Shown here in pieces: positions 43,859-52,859 of a stretch of DNA of 64,000 nt (position 1 is its first letter; each line of letters opens with the position of its first letter). This stretch comes from Fontibacter flavus (lineage in GTDB: Bacteria; Bacteroidota; Bacteroidia; Cytophagales; Cyclobacteriaceae). Under the pieces are notes generated by a model. That model saw only the letters and a program-made list of their open reading frames with translations, did not search any database and was not told the origin of the DNA. The position numbers and the translations under genes are program-made. The stretch lies in contig NZ_JBHLWI010000008.1 in NCBI RefSeq assembly GCF_042432905.1, forward strand, positions 49,534-113,533. Reading direction: 5' to 3'.

Positions 43859-45580
43859 TCAATTTTTGATCAACTTGATGTACTCAATCCTTTGCCCCCA
43901 GCTGATTTCAAGGACATAGACGCCTTTTCCATTGGCATTCAGCAAGCCCAAAACTTCCTCAGCTATGGTCTGGGTAGTGTTCCCTTTCAGGCTTCTCCTC
44001 CCAGCTGTAGGAGTAATCAGATTGGCCATTAAAGATTCTCCATTATACTCTTTGCTATCCAATAATTCAATCCGTAAAGCATCTCCAATCGTCGGGTTAG
44101 GGAATATCCTCCACACACCATTGGTAATTTGCATCCCAGGAACGCGGACGGATAAAACTTTGGAATATTCAAAATCCCCGTTGAAATCCACTTGCTTAAG
44201 ACGGTAAAGGAGATTACCACCGGCAAGTGGAAGCAATTTATCCTCAAATAGGTATTCCGTTAATTGATCTGACCAACCAGCAGCTTTCACTTCACCGATC
44301 TTTTCAAACCGAGTTCCACTTACTGCCCTTTCAATTTCAAAGTGTGAGGCTTCCCATTCTTTGGTCGTGGACCAGAGGAAGTTGACAGATCTAAAAGACG
44401 GTTTAAATTCAAGGGATAAGTTTTCATAAATTACTGGTGTAGGGAAAAATCTAATAGATCTACTAAAGCATCTAACCACCCCATTTTCATCAGTCATAAA
44501 AAGAAAATATGTTCCGTCGGGCAATCCTGTAAGGTTAGTTGGATCTCCTTGTATTTGAATACCATCCTCATCAAACCATTCATAAGAAAAAGTTTTAGAC
44601 GGATCAATGTTAGTAAGTCTTATAGATCCATTTGGAAATGGAGTTATATCTCCAAGGTTTTGAGAAACCTCAATAGATACTTGAAATGGTTCTGGGATAT
44701 TCACAACTTCTGCATTAGGTGGAGTAGCCATAGTCAGCCCATTAGAATCTCTTACCAAGACACTCACTTCAATTATATCATTAGGAGAAGCAGGTTCAGT
44801 AATAAATAGACCCTCAGGTAGTCTTCTTGCTGGATCAGTTCGGGTTATTCCATTTTTGGTAACAGTCCAAATAACGTCGTAAACTCCATTTCCTCCAGCA
44901 ACATTTGTTAGCACAAATGTCCTAAAAGTAAGATTATCTTCTTCAAAACAACTTTCTGTTACACCAAAAGAATAAAAAAAACCATCTACGGTAATTGTTC
45001 TAACAGCTGTTTGAAGATTTGAGCATTGCCCTGGAGGATAGTTAATCCCGTCACAAAAATTATTATTATTTGCATTATTATCTGGTCTTCCAGGGTTTGA
45101 CCAATGAATTCTTATATCCTTCATTCGAGCAGTTTCTTTCTGGCAATCAAACTCTAAAGGCAGATCAACTTTAATGGTATGAGTCACAAAACCTGGCCCA
45201 GTAGTTGGCAAATCCCCAATTAGAAAATCAAAAATACCTTCTCTAACTCGATTTGGAGAATCAACTGGTAAAGTATTATCAGTAATTTCTAAGTTAGACA
45301 CAAAAAAAACATTCGTACGAATTTGGTTAGTATTTTGCCCAGTAGAATATGAGAAAGTTATATAAATATTGTCCTTATCAGGACAAGTACTTAAATCAAT
45401 AGGATTACCTAGAGCATCTGTAAAACTAACAGTTCCTAAATCAAATCTACTTGCTTGAGAATTGGCATTAGGGCTACATATCAAGCAATCCCTTGTTACT
45501 TGCCCAAACCCTTCAACTACCAATCCAAAAAAAACTAAAAACAAAATCAGCCCAAAAGGAATGAACTTTTTAAACATCAT
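43859..45580 (-). CDS. T9SS type A sorting domain protein, paralog 5
   Basis: A 573-residue protein with signal peptide LILFLVFFGLVVEGFGQV. N-terminal domain CLICSPNANSQASRFDLGTV and DNIYITFSYSTGQNTNQIR; then VDGFFYSFGVTESCFEEDNL; a SprB-like part (ITPFPNGSIRLTNIDPS, NLTGLPDGTYFLFMTDENG); fibronectin-like module FLWSTTKEWEASHFEIERAV; sorting domain GVWRIFPNPTIGDALRIELL, KGVYVLEISWGQRIEYIKL. The module before the tail shares long protein stretches, such as GGNLLYRLKQVDFNGDFEYS, with paralog 2 at near identity. Type IX export to the surface is expected. Confidence 0.8.
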   Translation of the reverse strand: MMFKKFIPFGLILFLVFFGLVVEGFGQVTRDCLICSPNANSQASRFDLGTVSFTDALGNPIDLSTCPDKDNIYITFSYSTGQNTNQIRTNVFFVSNLEITDNTLPVDSPNRVREGIFDFLIGDLPTTGPGFVTHTIKVDLPLEFDCQKETARMKDIRIHWSNPGRPDNNANNNNFCDGINYPPGQCSNLQTAVRTITVDGFFYSFGVTESCFEEDNLTFRTFVLTNVAGGNGVYDVIWTVTKNGITRTDPARRLPEGLFITEPASPNDIIEVSVLVRDSNGLTMATPPNAEVVNIPEPFQVSIEVSQNLGDITPFPNGSIRLTNIDPSKTFSYEWFDEDGIQIQGDPTNLTGLPDGTYFLFMTDENGVVRCFSRSIRFFPTPVIYENLSLEFKPSFRSVNFLWSTTKEWEASHFEIERAVSGTRFEKIGEVKAAGWSDQLTEYLFEDKLLPLAGGNLLYRLKQVDFNGDFEYSKVLSVRVPGMQITNGVWRIFPNPTIGDALRIELLDSKEYNGESLMANLITPTAGRRSLKGNTTQTIAEEVLGLLNANGKGVYVLEISWGQRIEYIKLIKN

Positions 45581-45964
45581 AGTTGACAGGATTATTCAAT
45601 ACCGTTTTTTGTATTACAAATATGATTTTTTGTTTTTGAATAATAAAACGAAATGTTTAAAATAATTTCTGTTTACACATTTTATTCGTTTTTTCATTCC
45701 TTTTATTTACTTTTCAACACTTGATTTTTATACCAATATCAGAACTTTAGTAAGCTTGAAAACACAAACATATCTCATTGTTAATTCATCATCAGGCATT
45801 TACAAAAAAGGAAGTTGACCAACTTTAAGATAAATTGTCTCTAACGTACATTTGAAAGAGAAAGCAAAAAATTCCTTGCAAGTTTTAATGATTTGTAAAA
45901 GTATTTGACACAAAAAAACCCGACATCGCTGCCGGGTTTTGTAATTGGTATGTGATTGGGTTAA
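45581..45964. other. AT-rich upstream region plus rho terminator
   Basis: A 384-base region between the start of paralog 5 and the end of rho. The part to 45900 is AT-rich (promoter of paralog 5); a terminator for rho lies at about 45913-45942. No other element seen. Confidence 0.45.
45913..45942 (-). terminator. Rho gene terminator
   Basis: Minus strand AAAACCCGGC and GTCGGGTTTT stem with an internal mismatch and a TTTTTTTG tail; 23 bases after the rho stop. Confidence 0.75.
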
Positions 45965-47803
45965 TTACCCATTCATGGAAATCAAAAACTCTACATTGTC
46001 CCTTGTGCCTTTCATACGCTGTAAGAGGAACTCCATCGCCTCCTGAGAAGTCATGTCGGACATCAGTTTTCTCAGGATCCATACACGCTGCATCTCTTCC
46101 TTGTCCATCAACAAATCCTCTCTTCTGGTACCTGAACTTGGCACATCGATGGCTGGATAGATCCTTCTGTTGGACAACTTTCTGTCCAGCGCCAATTCCA
46201 TGTTGCCTGTGCCTTTGAATTCTTCAAAGATCACTTCATCCATTTTGGAACCGGTTTCGACCAAAGCAGTAGCGATGATGGTCAAAGAACCACCGTTCTC
46301 CACATTTCTTGCCGCACCGAAGAATCTCTTTGGCTTATGCAGGGCATTGGCATCTACACCACCGGAAAGGATTTTCCCTGAAGATGGCACCACTGTATTA
46401 TATGCCCTCGCCAGACGGGTAATGGAATCCAATAAGATGACTACATCATGACCGCACTCTACCATTCTTTTGGCTTTTTCCAGTACAATGGAAGCTACCT
46501 TCACATGTCTTTCTGCCTGCTCGTCAAAGGTTGAGGAAATTACCTCTCCTTTCACCGAACGTGCCATATCTGTCACCTCTTCCGGTCTTTCGTCAATCAA
46601 CAGGACCATCAAATGTACCTCTGGGTGATTTTCGGCAATGGCATTGGCTATCTGCTGCAACAACACCGTCTTACCGGTCTTTGGCTGTGCCACGATCATA
46701 CCACGCTGACCTTTACCGATAGGCGCAAACAAATCCAAAATCCGGGTAGAATAATTATCCGCCTTGGTAGAAAGGTTCAACCTTTCTTCCGGGAACAATG
46801 GGGTCAGGTACTCAAAAGGAATCCTGTCACGGATTTCTTCCGTCGTCTTGCCATTGACTGTGATCACTTTTAACAAAGCGAAGTATTTCTCTCCTTCTTT
46901 AGGAGGTCTGATGGAACCTTTGATATGGTCACCGGTCTTCAAACCAAAAAGTTTGATCTGAGAAGGGGAAACATAAATATCATCCGGGGATGCCAGGTAA
47001 TTGTAATCCAAAGATCTCATGAAGCCATATCCTTCAGACATGATTTCCAGAACACCTTCGTTTTCGATGATCCCTTCGAATTCCTTCATGCTGACATAAG
47101 GCCTCTTCTTGGTAGGAATCACTTCTGCACTTGGAATATGCACTTCATCAATATCCCTGATATTTTTTCTTCTTGGCAGCTCCACTTCTGCTTCTGCCGG
47201 AGTAGAAGGAGATGCAGCCGGCTCTGAAGGCGCTACTTGTTCTACTTCCACCACTTTCCTTCTTGGACGGATAAACTTTGGTTTTTCTTCCTCCTGAGGA
47301 GCTGCTTGGGGAGTTATAGGCGCTACGGCTTCAACCTTAGGAGCTGATTTTGGCTCTTCCTCTCTTCGAGGGCGCGGGGCCTCAGCCCTTGGAACTTCTT
47401 CTCTTTCTCTGCGAGGTCTTGGAGCAGGAGTCTCAGCTTTTGGCTCTTCCTCTCTACGGGGACGTGGTGCAGGTTTTTCAGCAGCGACGGACTTCACCGG
47501 ATCACTTGATTCCTCTTTGGGAAGCTCCGTTACGTTTTGTCTTCTGAATTTGGGCTTGGTATCAGCTGCTTCTTCTTGGGGTGATTGAGCAGGCTTTTCC
47601 TTTTCTTTTTCTTTTGCTTCTATCTCGATTACAGAAGGCTTCTTTTTGGGGAGGGCTTGTTCTGGGGTGATGGCCTGTTGGTCCAGAATGGCATAAACCA
47701 GGTCATCTTTTTTGAGGTTTTTAAAGTTTTTAACTCCCAGTTCCTCCGCGATCTCCTTCAACTCAGAGAGAAGTCTGATCCTTAATTCTTCTATGTTATA
47801 CAT
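45965..47803 (-). CDS. rho: Transcription termination factor Rho with long charged insertion
   Basis: A 612-residue RNA helicase. Residues 1-45 are the Rho_N SAP-like domain (EELRIRLLSELKEIAEELGV), about 50-240 is a low-complexity insertion rich in Pro, Arg, Glu and Ala with a repeated RPRREEE element, about 250-330 is the RNA-binding cold-shock domain (EGVLEIMSEGYGFMRSLDYN), and from about 350 the RecA ATPase with GKGQRGMIVAQPKTGKTVLL (Walker A) and LLIDERPEEVTDM. Bacteroidota Rho proteins commonly carry such a disordered insertion, and it has been linked to phase separation in B. thetaiotaomicron (established knowledge). The upstream region is long (604 bases), with no clear leader element. 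Confidence 0.95.
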   Translation of the reverse strand: MYNIEELRIRLLSELKEIAEELGVKNFKNLKKDDLVYAILDQQAITPEQALPKKKPSVIEIEAKEKEKEKPAQSPQEEAADTKPKFRRQNVTELPKEESSDPVKSVAAEKPAPRPRREEEPKAETPAPRPRREREEVPRAEAPRPRREEEPKSAPKVEAVAPITPQAAPQEEEKPKFIRPRRKVVEVEQVAPSEPAASPSTPAEAEVELPRRKNIRDIDEVHIPSAEVIPTKKRPYVSMKEFEGIIENEGVLEIMSEGYGFMRSLDYNYLASPDDIYVSPSQIKLFGLKTGDHIKGSIRPPKEGEKYFALLKVITVNGKTTEEIRDRIPFEYLTPLFPEERLNLSTKADNYSTRILDLFAPIGKGQRGMIVAQPKTGKTVLLQQIANAIAENHPEVHLMVLLIDERPEEVTDMARSVKGEVISSTFDEQAERHVKVASIVLEKAKRMVECGHDVVILLDSITRLARAYNTVVPSSGKILSGGVDANALHKPKRFFGAARNVENGGSLTIIATALVETGSKMDEVIFEEFKGTGNMELALDRKLSNRRIYPAIDVPSSGTRREDLLMDKEEMQRVWILRKLMSDMTSQEAMEFLLQRMKGTRDNVEFLISMNG

Positions 47804-48407
47804 AAAAAGCTTATGAAATTAATTGATAATGTGTGATGTGTGAATAGTAATGAATGTGTGTATTGAGTATTACTGATCTGAATGAAAAAGGTATTCAGGA
47901 TAGTATAAAATCCAAGGGGAGAGGATTTTGACATACTGTAACAGCACAATATTACATGATGAAAATTGAATACGCAAGTTTTAAGCTTAAAAGAACGCAA
48001 AAGTCATCAATTTCTTCCTATTTAATACCAAGGCTAAAATATTGTTTAAAGCTAAATAATAAAGAAAACATAAGTAATCCTTTATCGGTCAATGGATTAA
48101 AGAATGAAATTGCATAACATTGGCCATGAAGCTGTTTTTCCCTAAGTTAGATTTTGAAGGTATAGAGCTGCACACAAAATCCTCTGCTCCTAGGTTCGGA
48201 AACGCTTGACTACAGCACCGGCTAAAAAACCTTAGTGCGTTCAAACCCTTATGGCATAATACAATCCAATCTTACTGAAACCCTTAATTCCCTAAACTCC
48301 TTAATGTTTCAAAATCACACTTCCGACATCTTTGCAAATTCCACCTTCCAAATCTCACTGCTTTTTGTAGGGATTTACTATTTTGTAAGCTGTAAAAAAA
48401 TTTTACC
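47804..48407. other. Divergent region between rho and M16 peptidase
   Basis: A 604-base gap with promoters for rho (minus) and the M16 gene (plus). It contains TG-rich simple sequence (47820-47880), a GTTCGGAAACG element (48195, also seen at 54061), and copy B of the dispersed repeat (48272-48330). No gene seen. Confidence 0.5.
48272..48330 (+). repeat. Dispersed TTAATG-type repeat, copy B
   Basis: TTACTGAAACCCTTAATTCC, then CCTTAATGTTTCAAAAT and CACTTCCGACATC; 78 bases upstream of the M16 gene. Confidence 0.65.
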
Positions 48408-51227
48408 ATGAAAATGAAAACCAACAAATCTCTCTTTTTGTCGCTGATTGCCTTTTCTGTATACAGTTCCGTTGCTTTTGCGCAGCAAGACCTCTCACAG
48501 GAAGTGCCCCTTGATACCAGGGTTCGCGTAGGAGCCCTAGACAACGGACTGGTGTATTATATTCAGCAGAACCCCAAACCTGAAAATAAGGTTGAACTGC
48601 GACTGGCAGTCAATGTAGGATCTGTTTTGGAAACAGAGGATCAGTTGGGGCTGGCACATTTTACTGAGCATATGGCCTTCAATGGTACCCGGAATTTTGA
48701 AAAAAACGAACTGATTTCTTACCTGCAATCCATAGGGGTTTCCTTTGGAAGGGACCTAAATGCCTACACTGGATTCTATGAGACGGTATATATGTTACCC
48801 ATCCCTTCAGATGATGAGGAAAAGCTGAGAAGTGGTTTCCTGGTCATGAGTGATTGGGCTGGAGGTATTATGATGAAGGATGAAGATATTGATGGAGAAA
48901 GGAGCATCATCGTGGAAGAGTGGAGAACAGGGCAGGGTTATTCTCAGAGGATGCGTGACCAATACCTGCCCATCCTGTTGCATGATTCCCAATATGCCGA
49001 CCGGTTGCCCATAGGCAAAATGGAAGTCATTGAAAATTTCAAGTACGAAACGATCAGAAAATTCTATAAAGACTGGTACCGTCCAGACAATATGGCCGTG
49101 ATCGCCGTTGGGGATGAAGACCCTGACAAACTGGAAACTTTGATCAAAGAATATTTTGGTTCTTTAGAAAATCCCAAAAAGGCTCCCAATAGGAAACATT
49201 TTGAAGTACCGGAGCACAAAGAAACTTTTGTGAGCATTGTGACAGACCAGGAGGCCCCTGGTATTCAGATACAGCTATTTTATAAGCATAAGGCACTCCC
49301 TACAAAGACCAAAGCGGATTATAAGAATTTCCTACTGAGGACCCTTTATGGAGGCATGATGACCCAGCGCTTAGATGAAATCCGTCAAAAACCTGATGCA
49401 CCTTTCATTTTTGCGGGAACAGGCTATGGCAATTTTGTTCGGGATATGGATTATTTCAGTGCTTCAGGAGTGGTGGCACCGGGGAAAGTTGAAGCTGGTA
49501 TTGAATCACTAATTCTAGAAAATGAACGGGTGGCCCAGTTTGGTTTTACCCAAGCTGAACTAGACAGGGTCAAGCGATCCGTGATGAACACTGCAGAGCG
49601 TGCCTATAAGGAAATGGACAAAGTGGAATCCAGGGCGGTAGTCAGTAGGTATGTGAACCATTACCTTTCAGGAAGATTTGCCGAGGGAGAGGCCTGGAAA
49701 TATGAATTTTATCAGGAGATCATCCCCCAGATTACCCTGGAAGAGGTCAACAAATTGGCCAAAGAACTGGTGAGGGATGAAAACAGAGTAATCATCGTCA
49801 TGGCACCTGACACTGACAAAGAAGAACTCCCTTCAGAAGTCCGGATTTTGGCCATATTTGATGCGGTAAACGAGATGGAACTCAGCCCATATGAAGAAAA
49901 ACTGCTGGCAGAAAAATTAATGGAAGATTTACCGGCTCCAGGAAAAATAGCGCAGGAAGAACATATCGAGTCCATTGACGTGCACGAAATCACGCTCAGC
50001 AATGGCTTAAAAGTTTTTGTCAAAAGCACAGATTTTAAAAATGATGAAATTGTCTTTTCCGGTTCGGGAAAAGGTGGTGTCTCCCTTTATGGAGATGAGG
50101 ACCACTATACCGCCAGTTATGCAGGTGTATTGGTCAATGTAATGGGAATCGGGGATTTTTCACCTACAGATCTTCGGAAAATACTGGCAGGAAAATCCGT
50201 TTCGGTGACACCGAATATCGGTACCTATTCGCAAAATATATCCGGCAGTACTTCACTAAAGGATTTGGAGACTACCCTACAGTTGGTACATCTCTATTTC
50301 ACGGCTCCAAGGATTGACAGGGAACTTTATGAGGTATTTATTAACAACCAAAAGACCCAATTGGCTTCAGCTCAGGTGAATCCTGATTATCAGTTTTCCA
50401 TGAAGCTGAACAAGATCGTGGCCAATGGAAATTTAAGGGCAATGGGTATATTTGGACCTGAGGACCTGGATAAAATCGACATGGATAGGGGTATCGAAAT
50501 CTACGCTGAGCGATTTGGAAATGCCGCCAATTTCGAATTTTTCTTTACCGGGAATATAGACCTGGAAATTTTCAAACCTTTATTGGAGCAGTATCTGGGC
50601 AGCTTGCCTTCCGATCCTGAAAACCTGGATGATTTTAGAGATATGGGCATCAGGGCACCAAGAGGGATATCCGAAACCATCGAAGTGGGAACTGATGAAA
50701 AGAGCCAGGTCATCCTGTATTTTTCCGGTGAAACAGCTTATGATAGAAAAAAGGCAGCTGACATTTCTTACCTGGGAGAAATCCTTACCATCAAATTGAT
50801 TGAAAACCTGAGAGAGGAAATCGGTGGTGTCTATGGGGTAGGTGCCAATGGCAGCATGGGCATTCAACCGGTGGGCAATTTTTCATTTTCCATAGCTTTT
50901 CCCTGCAGTCCTGATATGGTTGACCGTTTGACAGCAGCTGCTTGGGATGAAGTGAGGAAAATTCAGGAAAATGGCCCAAGCGAGGAAGACCTCAACAAGG
51001 TTAAGGAAAACAGACGGATTGCCCTGGAGGAAAATCTGAAGAGAAACAATTATTGGAATGCCCAGCTCTCTGCCATCAGAACCTATAAACTCCCATGGGA
51101 AGCTGTTCTGGAAGCCAAGGCTTCGATTGAGGCTGTGACGGTAGAAAGGATTCAAGAAGCAGCAAAGGAGTTTTTGGTTAAAGAGAATTTATTGGAGGTG
51201 AAAAAGTTTCCTTTACGAGCTCAATGA
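48408..51227 (+). CDS. M16 family metallopeptidase (pitrilysin/insulinase-like)
   Basis: A 939-residue zinc peptidase with a signal peptide (LFLSLIAFSVYSSVAFAQ), so probably periplasmic. The inverted zinc site HxxEH is complete as His84-Phe-Thr-Glu87-His88 (LAHFTEHMAFNGTRNFEKN). Two M16 halves are visible: the N-terminal catalytic half up to about 480, and the second half from about 510 (LSNGLKVFVKSTDFKND) that has no HxxEH and should be the structural half. Substrates are peptides held in the closed chamber; family members process peptides in the periplasm. A dispersed repeat copy precedes the gene. Confidence 0.92.
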   Translation: MKMKTNKSLFLSLIAFSVYSSVAFAQQDLSQEVPLDTRVRVGALDNGLVYYIQQNPKPENKVELRLAVNVGSVLETEDQLGLAHFTEHMAFNGTRNFEKNELISYLQSIGVSFGRDLNAYTGFYETVYMLPIPSDDEEKLRSGFLVMSDWAGGIMMKDEDIDGERSIIVEEWRTGQGYSQRMRDQYLPILLHDSQYADRLPIGKMEVIENFKYETIRKFYKDWYRPDNMAVIAVGDEDPDKLETLIKEYFGSLENPKKAPNRKHFEVPEHKETFVSIVTDQEAPGIQIQLFYKHKALPTKTKADYKNFLLRTLYGGMMTQRLDEIRQKPDAPFIFAGTGYGNFVRDMDYFSASGVVAPGKVEAGIESLILENERVAQFGFTQAELDRVKRSVMNTAERAYKEMDKVESRAVVSRYVNHYLSGRFAEGEAWKYEFYQEIIPQITLEEVNKLAKELVRDENRVIIVMAPDTDKEELPSEVRILAIFDAVNEMELSPYEEKLLAEKLMEDLPAPGKIAQEEHIESIDVHEITLSNGLKVFVKSTDFKNDEIVFSGSGKGGVSLYGDEDHYTASYAGVLVNVMGIGDFSPTDLRKILAGKSVSVTPNIGTYSQNISGSTSLKDLETTLQLVHLYFTAPRIDRELYEVFINNQKTQLASAQVNPDYQFSMKLNKIVANGNLRAMGIFGPEDLDKIDMDRGIEIYAERFGNAANFEFFFTGNIDLEIFKPLLEQYLGSLPSDPENLDDFRDMGIRAPRGISETIEVGTDEKSQVILYFSGETAYDRKKAADISYLGEILTIKLIENLREEIGGVYGVGANGSMGIQPVGNFSFSIAFPCSPDMVDRLTAAAWDEVRKIQENGPSEEDLNKVKENRRIALEENLKRNNYWNAQLSAIRTYKLPWEAVLEAKASIEAVTVERIQEAAKEFLVKENLLEVKKFPLRAQ

Positions 51228-51537
51228 GCAGATATTGGTAGCAAAAGATTATGATAGTGGAAATGATGAAAAATCTAAGAATTTTGATTTGATCAAGCTT
51301 ATTTTCACCCTGATAGAAAAAAAGGTATTTGTGAATAGATGTTAAAATTTGTGTGTATAAAAGATTTCAGGGTCAAAGTATTCCGAAATCAGCCTTCCGA
51401 AATCCCCCTTTCCTATCTTAATGAACCCCTAAATACCTTTCACTCCTTAATGTTTCAAAATACGATACCACACTTCCGACAACAGACATCAGACTTCCCA
51501 ATTTCCCTTTTCAAAAATTTCTCCCTTAATTCGCTTT
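51228..51537. other. Intergenic region with dispersed repeat copy C
   Basis: A 310-base gap before the pnuC gene. It contains TTCCGAAATC-type sequence (51380-51405) and the repeat copy at 51418-51500 that reaches to about 38 bases before the pnuC start, so the pnuC promoter or leader may lie in the repeat. No TPP riboswitch features were found here. Confidence 0.5.
51418..51500 (+). repeat. Dispersed TTAATG-type repeat, copy C
   Basis: TTAATGAACCCCTAAATACC, CTCCTTAATGTTTCAAAAT, then CACTTCCGACAACAGACATC and AGACTTCC, directly upstream of pnuC. Confidence 0.65.
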
Positions 51538-52161
51538 ATGGATTTACAATGGATTTGGGATGGCATCAAAGACGGAGTTGCGCAGATGAGCTGGTTGGAG
51601 GCCGTTGCCGTGTTTTTTGGTATTGCCTCTGTTTTTTATTCCATCAAGAAAAACATCCTGGTTTTTCCTACCGGCATGATTTCCACTTTGATTTATGTCT
51701 ATATCTGCCTCCAATATAAACTGTATGCAGACATGGGCATCAATGCCTATTACTTTGCCATGTCCATTTATGGTTGGTATTTATGGAGCCGACCTTCGGA
51801 TGGAAAGGAGGAGTTGCCGGTAACTTGGTTGGACAAAAAAGGAATCTTCAATTCCCTAGCCCTATTTGTAGGTTCATATGCGGCACTCTATTTTGTCCTG
51901 GCCAATTTTACCGATTCTGATGTGCCTTATTGGGACTCCTTCACCACAGCCTCGGCATTTGTAGGCATGTGGCTGATGGCCAAAAAGAAAGTGGAAAACT
52001 GGATTGCCTGGATCATCACAGACATTGTTTCGGTACCCCTTTATTTTTATAAAGGATTGATGCTGACATCTTTTCAATTCCTTTTTTTCACCGTTTTGGC
52101 AGTGATAGGATTAATGGAGTGGATCAAATCAGCCAAAAAAAGCCAAAAAGTATATGCTTAA
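51538..52161 (+). CDS. PnuC/PnuT-type vitamin transporter
   Basis: A 207-residue inner-membrane protein with seven hydrophobic segments (signature GMISTLIYVYICLQYKLYAD, then MSIYGWYLWSRPSDG, and the late IVSVPLYFYKGLMLTS). PnuC proteins take up nicotinamide riboside; close relatives (PnuT) take up thiamine and are often TPP-riboswitch-regulated in Bacteroidota. The next gene, a NadR-like kinase, overlaps its last 8 bases and would trap the substrate by phosphorylation. The riboswitch-controlled TonB receptor is 2.5 kb downstream, so thiamine remains possible, but no riboswitch precedes this gene. Confidence 0.85.
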   Translation: MDLQWIWDGIKDGVAQMSWLEAVAVFFGIASVFYSIKKNILVFPTGMISTLIYVYICLQYKLYADMGINAYYFAMSIYGWYLWSRPSDGKEELPVTWLDKKGIFNSLALFVGSYAALYFVLANFTDSDVPYWDSFTTASAFVGMWLMAKKKVENWIAWIITDIVSVPLYFYKGLMLTSFQFLFFTVLAVIGLMEWIKSAKKSQKVYA

Positions 52162-52678
52162 AAAGGTGGTTGTCATCGGTCCTGAGTCTACAGGAAAAAG
52201 TACCCTATCATCCGGATTGGCAAAACACTTTTCATGCCCTTGGGTGCCTGAGTATGCACGAGAGTATATCGAAAGCCTTGATAGCCATTATACTTTTGAG
52301 GACTTGTTGCATATCGCCAAAGGACAGCTGTACTTAGAGGATGAAAAAGCAAAAGAAGCGGCTGGGCTTTTGATCTGCGACACGGATCTGCATGTCATCA
52401 AGGTTTGGTCTGAATATAAATATGGGATGGTGCATGAATGGATCTTGGAGCAGATTAAGATACGTAAATATGATCTTTATCTTTTGACAGATATTGATAT
52501 CCCTTGGGAAGAAGACCCACAGCGGGAGCATCCGCAACCTGAAATGAGGGAATATTTTTTCAATCAATATGTTTCCCTGATCAGGGAAACAAGGGTTCCT
52601 TTTGAGCGTATTTCGGGTTCGGAAGAAGATAGATTACAGCAGGCTATTGGGGTTATCAACAGGTTGTCAGAGACTTAA
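52154..52678 (+). CDS. NadR-like vitamin/nucleoside kinase (AAA ATPase fold)
   Basis: A 174-residue protein with a Walker A GPESTGKSTLSSGLAKH, the sequence WVPEYAREYIESL and a Lys/Asp-rich core DLYLLTDIDIPWEEDPQREH. It resembles the ribosylnicotinamide kinase domain of NadR, without the NMN adenylyltransferase domain. The start overlaps the pnuC end by 8 bases, which argues strongly for one operon and a common substrate. NadR-type kinases act on nicotinamide riboside; a thiamine-kinase-like role is an alternative suggested only by the nearby riboswitch gene. Confidence 0.85.
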   Translation: MLKKVVVIGPESTGKSTLSSGLAKHFSCPWVPEYAREYIESLDSHYTFEDLLHIAKGQLYLEDEKAKEAAGLLICDTDLHVIKVWSEYKYGMVHEWILEQIKIRKYDLYLLTDIDIPWEEDPQREHPQPEMREYFFNQYVSLIRETRVPFERISGSEEDRLQQAIGVINRLSET

Positions 52679-52859
52679 AACTATCATCTCTTACAATTTT
52701 TATTTCATAAAATATGTTAAATCCGAACACTTTTTCACTTTCTTTTGAGGATGTTGAAAAATTCTCGGATTTATTGATGTACCTTTAGAGAAAGAATGTC
52801 AAACGATCACCCAGCTTGTTTCACATTCCCATTTTAAATTTATCATCAAATTACCATTA

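Noticed and set aside
48408..51227. Processing protease-type M16 pair suggesting a PQQ or lantibiotic-like maturation cluster
   Set aside because: Only one M16 gene is present, with no precursor peptide or transporter genes nearby.
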